Source: CAWBAT01 sp046331665
GTDB lineage: Bacteria > Acidobacteriota > Terriglobia > Versatilivoradales > Versatilivoraceae
Length of the DNA: 64,000 bases
Assembly: GCA_046331665.1 (NCBI GenBank)
Contig: JAXLQK010000029.1
Location: forward strand, 10,736-74,735
Reading direction: 5' to 3'
Shown here: positions 1 to 10,200 of the stretch, in pieces
Numbering within the stretch: the stretch's first letter is position 1
How the letters are laid out: the number at the start of each line of letters is the position of its first letter
Notes under the pieces: model-generated
What the model was told of the DNA's origin: nothing
The model's database searches: none
Seen by the model: only the letters and a program-made list of their open reading frames with translations
Translations under genes and position numbers: made by a program

Positions 1-944
1 CTGACGCCAATACCCGCATTATGGCCATAAATAGCCGGAGGCGTTTGCAAGTGCTTGGTTGCTTCTCGAACCATTCGCACCGTGCCGCCCGCAAAGGATT
101 CACTGAACATCACGCCCGTTGCTCCAACTTCCAGGGTGGCGTGCAGACTCTCGAGGATCTCGTGAGGAGAACCGGTAATATGCGGGGCAAAAATCAGCCC
201 CAGTCCGCCGCGCTTCTCCTTGACTTTCTCGATGGCTGTGACTGCCCGCCTTGCCCTTTCCTTGACCGGGGAATAGTTCAAATCGGGATAGAGATTTTCA
301 TCCTCTTTAATGAAGAGGAACAGCGGACAGGCAGCCGCCTCTTCCACCAGCGTGCCCACCTCTTCCGGAACGATGCCTGCCGTTGGTTTTAGGATCGTCC
401 CGAAGGCAGGTTGTTCCGGTTTGAAACCTGTGGCTTTGCGAACCCCCGGTGCACCATAGGCCGGACCGGGAAAGGTACGAATCACTTTTTCTGGAATCTG
501 AAGGGCGACCAGGCGAGCGTCCTGATTTTCATACACGTCAAAAATAATGGCCCCGGCCACGGTGTGAAGGATGTCGCAGGAAGTCAAATGCCCGTCGGGG
601 TGGAGCAGCATTTTCAACGGGAAAGCCATGTGAAGCAGCCCGATGCGTCCACTCATGTCGAACGGGTCGACCCCCGCCGCCTGAGCCGTACATTGCTCCA
701 ACAAAGACCCGGCCGGCGGGTGCTTAATGCCGCTCGTCGCGTGGTAGCTGATTTCACGGACTGCCTGCTCGAGTTTTTGAGTTCGGAAGGCAAAGAAATA
801 ACTGGCTACAATTTGGTCGTCCATCTGTGGGGGTGGATTCTCTGCCAGTCTGCGACTTACCACTCGGCGCAGCAGGACGTCGCGCGCATTGTTGTCATAC
901 CAAAGGGAATCGAGTGTTGTTTGATCGAGTGAAAGAGATTTCAT
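1..944 (-). CDS. RuBisCO-like protein (form IV type), C-terminus cut by window edge
   Basis: The frame is open for 314 codons from an ATG at 944 to the left edge, so only the C-terminal part is missing. It aligns along its length with RuBisCO large chains: the N-to-barrel junction 'IRTFPGPAYGAPGVRK' (about residues 155-170), the active-site strand 'GTILKPTAGI' (182-191) and the metal-site strand 'FIKEDENLYPDL' (211-222), which keeps the carbamylated-Lys, Asp and Glu positions. The second active-site Lys (K177 of plant enzyme) is Thr and the Arg of the HxHR strand is Asn ('YGHNAGIG', 306-313), so it is unlikely to fix CO2. Characterised RuBisCO-like proteins act as enolases/isomerases in methionine salvage or as decarboxylases/transcarboxylases in branched-sugar-acid catabolism. 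The neighbouring RraA and aldo/keto reductase genes favour the latter (inference). Family call is firm; reaction is unknown. Confidence 0.9.
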   Translation of the reverse strand, partial: MKSLSLDQTTLDSLWYDNNARDVLLRRVVSRRLAENPPPQMDDQIVASYFFAFRTQKLEQAVREISYHATSGIKHPPAGSLLEQCTAQAAGVDPFDMSGRIGLLHMAFPLKMLLHPDGHLTSCDILHTVAGAIIFDVYENQDARLVALQIPEKVIRTFPGPAYGAPGVRKATGFKPEQPAFGTILKPTAGIVPEEVGTLVEEAAACPLFLFIKEDENLYPDLNYSPVKERARRAVTAIEKVKEKRGGLGLIFAPHITGSPHEILESLHATLEVGATGVMFSESFAGGTVRMVREATKHLQTPPAIYGHNAGIGV

Positions 945-1283
945 TGGTGTATGGTTACATTAATCCTTATGGCAATTGGAAGGCATCCTGACGATGCCTC
1001 TCCCATGAATTGTTGAGATGTAAATTTAAAACTTCCAAAGAGATTCCAGAACAATCGTGGGCCTGAAATCCTTACTCACAAACCGCGGAATATTACCATA
1101 ATCAACGTGGTTTCGCCCAATTGATCAGAAACCGTTGAAACAACTGTTTCATGAACCCGGAGGCGTCGGCATGTTGGTTCACGTAAGTGTCTTCGGGTGA
1201 GGACTTCAGCCAAAGAGACGAGCGTAAGGCCTCTCGAACCTCCATAAGTTGGGAGTTCCAAGGCATAGCCAAATTTCTAAAGA
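945..1283. other. Non-coding gap with a short hairpin upstream of the RuBisCO-like gene
   Basis: There is no convincing gene in these 339 bases. A perfect 7-bp inverted repeat (AGGCATC, 5-base loop, GATGCCT) lies at 981-999, 37-55 bases before the RuBisCO-like start codon. It has no T-run, so it looks more like an operator or mRNA leader structure than a terminator for the upstream peptidase gene. A minus-strand frame ending near 1102 reads like protein in places (ending 'RFLINWAKPR') but has no ribosome binding site, so it may be a remnant. Confidence 0.35.
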
Positions 1284-3811
1284 TTAATCCTTGATGGTAC
1301 AGAGAATGTCTTCGTAGGCGCACAGTAGCGCGCGTTTTGGCTTTCTAGGGAGGGGGATGCTAAACTCTGGAGTAGTCGTGTTCCCGAGGAGCGCGGTGGA
1401 TCCCAATCTCACGAGTTTCCCGTCAAGGTCCAGATACATGGGGACTCGCATTCGAAAAGAACTGTCGACATTGCTTTGGGTGATCTTTCCGGTGAGCTTG
1501 ATCTGCGACGGATTGCTGGTGTCGATAGTATATTCAAGCCTGTATTCGGGGATTTGATTGCCGTAGACCCATTCCCTGACGAACCAATCCATCTTGTGGT
1601 CGCCAGCCAAATCCATCTCCTTGGTCATGTGTTTTGAAACGGTTTGAAAGAAGTCTTCCGTCGATACATTTGAGTTATAGTAAGTTTTGACAAAGTCTTT
1701 CATCATCGTCATGAAACGGGCATCGCCAGATTGCGAGTCCCACATCATCATCCGCAACATATGCAAAATGAAGGCCCCTTTCGGATAGATCAAGGAACGG
1801 GTGGCATTCTCGGTCAGCGCCGTGTCCAGGCGATAACCCATAATGACACTGCCTATATCTGCCGGTCGCATTCCCGAAGCGTTTTTCTGGAGGATGAGTT
1901 GCCGTTCGTCCCGCCAAAATTTTAGGAAAGTGTCATCCTTATAAACGGCTTGCGCGAATAGCGAAGCCGAAAAGTCTGCAAATCCTTCACTCATCCATTG
2001 GTCACGGTACGATTTCCAGCCAATTAAATGTCCCCACCATTGATGAGCCACTTCATGGGCGGCCACTACTTTGAAGAAATTCTTAGGATCATCAAAACCT
2101 AGCTCGTGGCGATATGTATAATCGAGATAAGCGGTGAGTGGCATGTAGACCAACATGGGCCATGCCTGACCAAAATTCATGAAGGGCTGTTGGGTCATTG
2201 CCAGTCGTCCATAGGGAAGCCCACCGAAGTAGTTCGTATAGATTCCCATGGCTGCTTGGGCTTCGGCCCGAGATTGGTTCATCATTGCCGTCGTATTGAG
2301 AGATCCGAGCGTCGAAGAGGATTCAAGAGAGCCTACGGTTTGCGAACCGGTTACGGGGGAGGTTGTAGATTGAGTCGCGCCATGTTGTGCTGTCTTTAAG
2401 AAGTCGGGAAGATCTTTGTTAGCATAACTCTCGATCAAACAATTGATTTTCTCGTCTTGTACGGCAGTCTTCTTGAATTTGCCATAATTGAAACCCGCAA
2501 CGGCTAAGGGAATATCGCTCTTCCAGTGAGTGACCAGTCGGTCTTTCTCTTTGGATTCTGGTCCTGGAATCCCTGTTGCTACCAGGAGAAGGTCTTTGGG
2601 CGTATTGAGTGTCAGGTCGTAGGTCGCACGATCGGTAAAGGCAGAATTGGGGTACCAATCGGTTCGGGCCACCAGTGTGTAATTACCTCCACCACTATCG
2701 CGTACAGCGTCGTCTCCCGCGTAGGAGAATTGAAGAGTGTATTCTTGACCTTCCTTCAACTCCTCAGGCAAAAGGATATAAAAATCGGCATCTTCATCCT
2801 TGTCTTCTTGAATAAACCCCAGACTCTTGCCGGCTTCGTCTGTAACGTTTTTCATCCGCAATGCTGGATAAAGATCTAAATCAAGAACGCGAGCACCGGA
2901 TACCTTGGCCTTGAATCGGGTTCTGACCGTGGCTTCAAGACTTTTGCCCTTGGGAGTTGCATTGATTTCGTGATGGAGGAAATCAATGAGCTCATGGCTT
3001 TCGGCCATAGGGATGCCATTTTGGTAGTGACTGCTCAAGTGCGAGGCAGCCCAGATTCCAAGCGCCCTCTCCGAAAAATTGACCAGGACCACTTCTTCCG
3101 GTGTTACAAAGGGGGCTCCCAGGGGATCAATCCCATAGAGCGTCTCGCCATATTTCTTCCCGTCGAAATACGCCATGAAGATTCCCGATTGTCCCAGCCA
3201 AGTGAGGTCTTGCAAGATCCGGGCGTCCAAATTGTAGCGTTGGAACGCCAATGCGATATTGGAATGAAGGTGCGTTTTCCCCTTGCGAAGAAATTTGCGA
3301 TGGTCATGCAACAAATCAGCCGCAGCGGAATTTATGGGACCTGTCTTGGGTTTTCGCTCTCTAGTTATTTCTTCATAAGTGGAATCCGTAAAGCGGAGAA
3401 CCATTTTAGAAAGGTCTCTTCCATCGAACCGGAACCCGTAAGGATACTCAGCTGGTGTCGTTCTACATCGATGGGGGGAGAATACTTAAATTCTCCCTGG
3501 CCAATGAAGACAGCCCCGGTTATTTTTCCAGCAACTGGCGTTAGGAAAAAGAACTGACCTGAAATGAAGGTGATCGTTGCACGGTCCCGGGAGAGAGTAA
3601 ATTGTTCAATGCCTACAGACTCCCCGCTCAAGAGAGCGGTGCGGAGTTGGACATAGGTGGGGTCTGAATTAGCAAAGGGGTTCTTGTCGGCAGCGCGCAA
3701 AATGAATCCAGAAGGGGAGTGCTCCGGAAAAGGAAAGCAGGTCAGGAGGAGAATCAGGCCCGTGAAGGTCATGGGTCTACTCCAAATATAAGATCTGCGG
3801 CCAGGTTTCAT
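1284..3811 (-). pseudogene. M1 family zinc aminopeptidase, split by one frameshift
   Basis: A secreted zinc aminopeptidase-like protein. The first 148 codons start at an ATG at 3811 behind GGAGG and carry a signal peptide. The remaining roughly 700 codons are in another frame, overlapping at 3365-3404. The catalytic signature is complete: HEVAH followed by exactly 18 residues and Glu ('HEVAHQWWGH...SE'), about residues 450-473 of the second part, with a GxMxN-like substrate strand replaced by 'QPFMNFGQAWP'. The frames would join if the A4 run in 'ctaaaatgg' near 3404-3409 were A5, joining ETFLK to MVLRFTDST. A homopolymer error or a real one-base deletion is equally possible; I see no canonical slippery site. 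The C-terminal 706 residues alone retain the zinc site but lack the export signal. Confidence 0.8.
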
Positions 3812-3878
3812 CGCAGCCCTCCGGAGCTATTTCAAGGGATCCATTGATTGCGCCCAGTATAGCACAGAACGGTGGTCC

Positions 3879-4871
3879 TTAGCAGGTCACCGGAGCCTCT
3901 TCGCGGATGAGTTTTTCCGCTTTCAATTCGGCCCAGAAGACTTCTGGAATCACTTCCTCGAACAGGTGGAAATTTTCATAAACTCGTTCCGGGATCCGAG
4001 TCCCGGGGATAATGCAGGTGACGGCCGGATGGGCGAGCGCAAACTGGGTGGCTGCTGCTTTCAGAGACACCTGATGCCGTGCTGCCACGGTTCGGATTTT
4101 TCGGGCTCGTTCAAGAATTGCCGGTGTGGCATCTTGATAGTTGTATTTGGTCCCAGGACTCAAGTCGCTTGCCAATATGCCGCTATTGTAGTGGCCGCCG
4201 AGCATGATCCCGATATTCCTGCGCTGGCATTCAGGAAACAATTCGTCCAGAGCGTCTTGTTCGAGCAGACTATAACGGCCCGCCAGGAGTAAGCAGTCCA
4301 CATCAGTTTCACGGGCAAAGCGCACCAGCATCTTGCACTGATTCATGCCGGCGCTGACCCCGCGGATGACTCCTTGTCGACGCAATGCCTCCAAAGCCGG
4401 GTAGGCACCGCGCAGAACCTCATCCCAATGGTCGTCTGGATCGTGGATGTGCAAGATGTCGATGCGGCTGAGATGGAGCCTCTTGAGGCTTTCCTCAAAC
4501 GATCGCATCACCCCGTCATAGGTAAATAGAAATTTAGGTCGAACGGGCGGCGGATTTTTCCAATAGACATCCTGACTATGATCGCCTTCTGCCTCCGGAA
4601 CGAGCAATCGCCCCACCTTGGTCGACAAAACATACTGATCGCGCGGTAATTCGGCGAGAGCCTTTCCCAGTCTGCGTTCGCTTTTGCCATACCCATACAG
4701 GGGGGCGGTATCAAACAAATTAAGTCCCAACTGAAAGGCTTGATGGACGACAGCCGAGGCTTGTTCATCGCTGATGTCGCCGTACAAATCTCCGAGAGAA
4801 GCACATCCGAGCCCGAGCCGGGTGACCTGGATCCCGGACTTGCCGAGAGGTTTTAGATCGAGAGCTTTCAT
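3879..4871 (-). CDS. Aldo/keto reductase, D-threo-aldose/L-fucose dehydrogenase-like
   Basis: A 331-residue NAD(P)H-dependent aldo/keto reductase with the complete catalytic tetrad: Asp54 and Tyr59 in 'NLFDTAPLYGYGKSE', Lys85 in 'LSTKVGR' and His143 in 'DILHIHDPD'. It is closest in feel to the sugar dehydrogenases that oxidise L-fucose, D-arabinose and related aldoses to lactones, which often lie in sugar-acid operons. The ATG at 4871 is chosen because AAGGA precedes it by 9 bases and the family normally begins at this point; the reading frame extends 29 codons further without a better site. It follows the RraA gene by 136 bases on the same strand, so co-transcription is likely. Substrate is not readable from the sequence. 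Confidence 0.88.
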   Translation of the reverse strand: MKALDLKPLGKSGIQVTRLGLGCASLGDLYGDISDEQASAVVHQAFQLGLNLFDTAPLYGYGKSERRLGKALAELPRDQYVLSTKVGRLLVPEAEGDHSQDVYWKNPPPVRPKFLFTYDGVMRSFEESLKRLHLSRIDILHIHDPDDHWDEVLRGAYPALEALRRQGVIRGVSAGMNQCKMLVRFARETDVDCLLLAGRYSLLEQDALDELFPECQRRNIGIMLGGHYNSGILASDLSPGTKYNYQDATPAILERARKIRTVAARHQVSLKAAATQFALAHPAVTCIIPGTRIPERVYENFHLFEEVIPEVFWAELKAEKLIREEAPVTC

Positions 4872-5007
4872 CGAATAGTTCCTTGAAGCAAACTGGCTAC
4901 ATCGGTCTGCACCGGTTTCAAAGGGCGGCGAGGAGGTTTGAAGCGAGATAGCCAGCACGCATCTTCAAACCGGGAAGCGACTGGAATCCAAGTTTGTTTT
5001 GAGTCCC

Positions 5008-5673
5008 CTAGAAACGCCCATACTGCCGAAAGGCATCTACTGGATGGACACCCTCAAGAATTGATTTCCGCAAGAGATTCTCGGTACGAACAACTTCCTC
5101 AGCTTTTGTAATGACTTCTTCCGCGATGGCTTGGGGGATGATGAGAACACCATCTCGATCACCTACGACAAAGTCCCCGGCCTCAATCTGAACGGTGCCA
5201 ATCTGGATTGGAACATTGTAGTCCACCAGCCTCCATCGCCCCACAATGTCCAATGGCGTCGTATAGCGCGCAAAAACAGGGAAACCAAGTTTGAGAATAT
5301 AGTCAGTATCTCTCACACCCCCATCGATAACGGCTCCCTTCGCTCCTCTAAATTTGGCGGTTTCGCAGGAGAGTTCACCGATATGGGCGCAGGTTTGGTC
5401 ATTGGGTTGGCTGACGATGACATCTCCAGGACGAACGTCTCCCAACATCTTAAGGAAGGGGATGAAGATAATCTCGGGATCGACACTGGCAACAGCCTCA
5501 CCACGAACGGTCAGGGCGCGACCGACCAAATTTTGCCCCTTCTGGATGGATTGGATGGTGTGTGGCAGAACCTGGTTTGTAAATCCCATTTCATCCATGA
5601 TGTCGCTAATCGCGCCCGTATATGGGATGAACTCGAGTCGATTGACCAAACGAAGGTTCTGTTCTTCATTCAT
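5008..5673 (-). CDS. RraA-family protein (HMG/CHA aldolase-like)
   Basis: A 222-residue member of the RraA / 4-hydroxy-4-methyl-2-oxoglutarate aldolase family. Characterised members cleave 4-hydroxy-2-oxo acids to pyruvate or decarboxylate oxaloacetate with a divalent metal; others bind RNase E. The diagnostic strand 'VIDGGVRDTDYI' (about 115-126) supplies the Arg-Asp pair that binds pyruvate and metal, and 'GELSCETAKFRGAKG' precedes it as usual. The start at 5673 has an excellent site (AAGGAGA, 9 bases upstream). It is the promoter-proximal gene of a minus-strand series leading to the aldo/keto reductase, the peptidase and the RuBisCO-like protein, which argues for an aldolase role in carbon catabolism instead of RNase control. 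A paralogue lies at 41117-41710. Confidence 0.87.
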   Translation of the reverse strand: MNEEQNLRLVNRLEFIPYTGAISDIMDEMGFTNQVLPHTIQSIQKGQNLVGRALTVRGEAVASVDPEIIFIPFLKMLGDVRPGDVIVSQPNDQTCAHIGELSCETAKFRGAKGAVIDGGVRDTDYILKLGFPVFARYTTPLDIVGRWRLVDYNVPIQIGTVQIEAGDFVVGDRDGVLIIPQAIAEEVITKAEEVVRTENLLRKSILEGVHPVDAFRQYGRF

Positions 5674-5941
5674 AGGATTGTATCTCCTTAATGGTTCTCT
5701 TCCATGATGAATCAAATCCTGAGGTACGATGGTGAGCACTTGGAAATCAAGCAAGGGGAGGGAGGTCGCGATTCCGCTGTCGGTTCGAATTCCACATTGA
5801 CAAAGTCTCATTTTATTAAGACAAATAGCATTCGCAAATGAAAATCGGGTGGAAGTCAGGATCTCTTGAACGCATGGCCGTTGAATTTGAAATTCCAGTA
5901 TTTAAAGTCTTTTATCGGGATTGTATGAAGAGGAGCATCTT

Positions 5942-7087
5942 GTGACGATCAGTCTGCGCGGGCTCACCTGGAATCACACCCGCGGCTACTTGCCAATGAT
6001 TGCTACAGGGCAGCGATTTTCCGAGTTGCATCCTGAGGTCGAAATCGTGTGGGAAAAGTGTCCCCAGGAAGAGCTGGCGGCGTTGGCCCGCGATTTGAGT
6101 GACCAGAAGCTGGATTTTCTGAATATGGATGCCATCGGGATTGGCGAGGCCGCTCAGGCGGGACTACTGGTTCCGTTGGATGCGCATTTGCCCAGGGAAT
6201 TTATGGACGATCAAGCCAGACATTCCGTGGGAGGATCTCACGAGAGTTTTCAGTGGGGAGGGCATCAATGGGCATTGGCGATTGATACATCCGCGGTGGT
6301 AAGCGCTCGACGGAGTGTGTTGCTTGAGCAATGTGGACTGGCTGTGCCGAATACCTGGGACGAGTTGATAGCCTTGGCCAGGCGCGGCTGGGTCGCAGTC
6401 CCCGGATCTCCTCACGCCTGCCTGTTGAATTTTTACTTGCTTTGCGCTTCGCTGGGTGAGGAGCCTTTTCAGCAAGCAGGAACTCTGGTTAGCGATTCAA
6501 TTGGGGGCGATGCCCTGAATCGGTTACGCGAACTGATGTCTCATTGCCCGGAGGTCTGTTATTCCTGGGGATCGGCTGCCACGCTTGAAGCGATGGCTTG
6601 CCATGACAACATAGGTTATTGCCCGTTTGTGCAGGGATACGTGAATTATGCGCGAAGCGGCTATGCGAGTTATCGACTCCATTTTGGCGAACTTGTGAGT
6701 TTGGATGGGGAACGTCCCCTTCGTAGCGTGCTGGAAGCAAAAGGGTTGTCGATTACTTCTCGCTGCCTGCACCTCAAGGAAGCCTGTGAGTATGCTCAGT
6801 TTGTGGCCAGCCCCTCCAGCCAGCGGGGCTTTTATTTTGAGAGCGGTGGGCAACCTGCTCACCGTAAGGCATGGCTGGAAAAGACGAACAATATGATCAG
6901 TCTCGACTTTTTCCAAAAGACACTCCCGGTCATAGAGCGGGCTTTTGTGCCTCCGCGTTTTGGCGGGTACCATGATTTTCGGAGACAAGCCGGACTGATG
7001 ATTCAGGAGTACTTGGGCAATGGCGGGGATCCAACCCCTGTTCTTGACCGGCTGAAAGACTTGCATAAACAGTTTCAGGCAACTTAA
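5942..7087 (+). CDS. Solute-binding-protein homologue without a signal peptide
   Basis: A 381-residue protein of the family 1 extracellular solute-binding fold, beginning 'LRGLTWNHTRGYLPM', with hinge-type segments such as 'DFLNMDAIGIGEAAQAGLL'. GTG at 5942 is preferred over an in-frame TTG at 5921 because AGAGGAG lies 6-7 bases before it. No hydrophobic export signal precedes the mature-like start and no ABC permease or ATPase gene is nearby, so it may act in the cytoplasm, as a sensor or ligand-sequestering protein. From memory, similar signal-less members sit beside CoA-transferase catabolic genes. It diverges from the RraA gene across 268 bases; TTGAAT (5881) and TAAAGT (5903) form a weak candidate promoter. 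Function unknown. Confidence 0.8.
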   Translation: MTISLRGLTWNHTRGYLPMIATGQRFSELHPEVEIVWEKCPQEELAALARDLSDQKLDFLNMDAIGIGEAAQAGLLVPLDAHLPREFMDDQARHSVGGSHESFQWGGHQWALAIDTSAVVSARRSVLLEQCGLAVPNTWDELIALARRGWVAVPGSPHACLLNFYLLCASLGEEPFQQAGTLVSDSIGGDALNRLRELMSHCPEVCYSWGSAATLEAMACHDNIGYCPFVQGYVNYARSGYASYRLHFGELVSLDGERPLRSVLEAKGLSITSRCLHLKEACEYAQFVASPSSQRGFYFESGGQPAHRKAWLEKTNNMISLDFFQKTLPVIERAFVPPRFGGYHDFRRQAGLMIQEYLGNGGDPTPVLDRLKDLHKQFQAT

Positions 7088-7238
7088 ATCGTTGAAGAAA
7101 CCATTTTGTTGAATTGTTGAAGGTCTCATTTAGCCTGCATCAATCTAAGTCTGAATAGAACACTTTGCTGGGACCTGTTTTTCACCGAGGGGGTTCTCAT
7201 GAAAGTTATCCCCGGCTTGAAGAGACTCTGGAGGACTC

Positions 7239-10200
7239 ATGTCCCGTAAACCTGGCTTCTGGATAGCGCTGTCGCTGATTTCGATTTCGGGAGTTCTCTT
7301 TACCTTTAAGTATTTCTCTGAGGCATTCCCGATTGTGACGCTCGACCTGAGAATGGACCGGCATGGCGCTCTTCAACTGGCCAGAACTTTGGCGGCAAAA
7401 TTCCAATGGGGTCCCAAGGACTTTTCCCAGGCTGCCTCCTTCGATCTGGACAGTGAGGTGCAGAATTATGTGGAACTGGAAGTTGGAGGGAGCCACGCCT
7501 TTAAGGAACTACTTCGGGGAGGGTTATACTCTCCCTATCTGTGGCGGGTGCGCCACTTCAAGGAAGGCAATCCCAATGAGTCTGTCATACGATTTACCCC
7601 GGAGGGCAGCCCCTACGGTTTTCGCGAGAAGCTCCCGGAAGACGCCCCAGGCGCCAGCCTGGACACTAACCAAGCCCGGGGAATTGCGGAAAAGGCGGCC
7701 ACCGAGCAATGGCAGATTCTACTCAACCAATTTGTGGCAGTGGAAACGTCCCAGGAAGAGCGGCCCGGCGGCCGTCGCGATCATACCTTTGTCTATGAGC
7801 GCCCGGACAAGAAAATTGGGGAGGGGCTTTATCGACTGAGACTGGTCGTGGGCGGAGACCGGCTCATTGAGCTGACCCACTTCATCAAAGTTCCAGAAGC
7901 CTTCGAGCGCCGCTACGAGGAGATGCGGTCTGCGAATGAGACGTTGGCTTCGGTTGCCCAGTATGTCGTTCTCGTTCTATATCTGGGTGGAGGCTGCATC
8001 ATAGGCTTTTTCTTCCTGCTCCGCCATCATTGGCTCATTTGGAAAAAACCGCTGGCTTGGGCTGTGTTCATTGCTTTCTTGAACTTCCTGGGCAGCCTGA
8101 GCGCCCTGCCTTTGAGCTGGATGTCCTATAACACCGCCCTCTCTGCTCGTGCCTATTTGATTCAGCAAATTCTATTTGAGATTGGCGGCTTTGCGCTGTG
8201 GACACTGGTCCTCGCTCTTTCCTTCATGGCAGCGGAGGGGCTGACCCGGAGAGCCTTCCCGCACATGATCCAGCTTTGGAAGCTGTGGTCGCCAGAAACA
8301 GGAAGCACCTATGCAGTCCTGGGTAGAACCATCGGCGGCTATCTCATCATGGGTTTTGACTTCGCGTTTGTGGTTGCCATTTACTTTGTCACAACCCGAC
8401 ATTTTGGCTGGTGGACGCCGTCGGATTCTCTTTTTGAGCCAAACTTGCTTGCTACTTATTTCCCGTGGCTTTCGGGCGTTGCCCAATCACTTCAAGCGGG
8501 ATTTTGGGAAGAATGCCTGTTTCGGGCCGTGCCGCTGGCCGGGGCCGCAATTCTCGGACAGAAGTTTGGTAAGAGAAGACTCTTTATCGGGATCGCCTTC
8601 CTGCTTCAGGCGGTGATTTTTGGTGCAGGTCACGCCAACTATCCCAGCCAACCGGCTTATGCGCGCCTCGTCGAGTTGATTATTCCTTCCTTCGTATTCG
8701 GCGGGATCTATCTGACTTATGGTTTGCTGCCGTCCATTATTTCGCATTTCACTTTTGACGTCGTATGGTTTTCCCTCCCGCTCTTTATTTCCACGGCCAA
8801 GGGAATCTGGCTGGATCGGGCTATGGTGGTCCTGTTGACGCTGACACCACTATGGATTGTATTGCGTGTGCGACTCAGGAAAGGATCGTGGGGGGCGGTT
8901 CCCAAAGAGGCTTATAACGCATTCTGGAAACCCCTTGAACCCCCCCCCTTTACTGCAGAACCTGCAATTGTTGAAACATCTAATCTTCGACCCTTCATCC
9001 CCCTGCGTTGGGTCATCGCGGGAGGACTGGGCGGATTAATCTTGTGGCTCCTGGGGACAAACTTCAAACAGGATGGGCCCGCTCTCTCTGTAGGGCGGCG
9101 AGCCGTTGTGGAGATCGCACGGCAGGCTCTCGAGAAGCGCGGTGTAACTTTGAATGCAGAATGGAAGGCCTACCCTTTAATTCGTGGTCAGATTGATTCC
9201 CAGGATCGATTCATCTGGCAGACGGGGGGGCGGAAGATTTACCACCAATTGGTGGATCCCTACCTGCCGCCTCCTGGATGGGAAGTTCGGTTTGCACGTT
9301 TCAACGGAGACGTCGTCCAGCGTGCCGAGGAATACAACGTTGAAATCGGGGCTTCTGGAATCGTCACCCGTCTCCACCATACGCTACCGGAATCAGCTCC
9401 AGGGGCAAGCCTGTCCGAAGGGGAGGCGAGAGTCTTGGCGCAGGAGGCATTGAAGTCCCAGTTTCAAATGATGCCTGAGACGCTCAAAGAGATTTCGGCC
9501 GAGTCGGCCAAACTTCCTTCCAGACAGGATTGGACTTTTACCTTTTCTGATCCCAATCACTTTCCTCTAAAGGAAGGACAGGCGAGAACTGTCATTCTTG
9601 TGGCAGGCAAGGAAATCGCTGACTTCTATGGCTATATTTTTGTGCCTGAGGAGTGGGAAAGAAAGGAAACGAGCCGGGCAAATATCCTGGATCTCATTGT
9701 GATTTGCTGTTGGGCAATTCTTCTGGTGGGGCTCCTGGTTGCTGGAATCATGGGCATCGTTCATTGGAGCCGCAGGCGCTTTCCAGTGGGTACGTTCGTT
9801 TCCTTCTTCGTCATTTTGGCCTTGGCTCAAATCCTTGGACGGCTGAACCACTGGCCTGCCACCCTTGCTAACCTCTCAACCGCCGAGCCTGTCAGCCACC
9901 AGTTATTCAAGAGTATTGCCGGAAGTCTCGTGAGCATTCTTCTGCAATCTGCGTTTATGGCCCTGGTACTGGGATTCATCCAAACCCGACTTGCGGCGTG
10001 CCCGGTTTATGATGTCAGAAATCTCTGGAAGCGCGGGGTCTGCCTGGCGCTCGCGGTTACCGGATTGATCGCCATACTCAACCGTTTCATCGAACCTTCC
10101 CTCGCTCCTCGTTTCGCGAGTTACAGTCAATGGAGCACCTATGTTCCGATAGTGGACGGTGCTTTGGCGGCTGTTCATCTGGTCATCAACAGCCTCGCCA

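Noticed and set aside
21..932. Plus-strand reading frames over the first kilobase
   Set aside because: They are antisense to the RuBisCO-like gene; the minus-strand frame is continuous and matches RuBisCO strand motifs.
1..944. True CO2-fixing RuBisCO
   Set aside because: Key Lys and Arg positions are replaced, and no phosphoribulokinase or small subunit gene is visible.
1102..1323. Possible small minus-strand gene after the peptidase
   Set aside because: The tail looks protein-like, but there is no ribosome site, it overlaps the peptidase end, and no family is recognised.
3365..3420. Programmed ribosomal frameshift in the M1 peptidase
   Set aside because: The site CTAAAATGG is not a canonical slippery heptamer and no downstream stimulatory structure is obvious.
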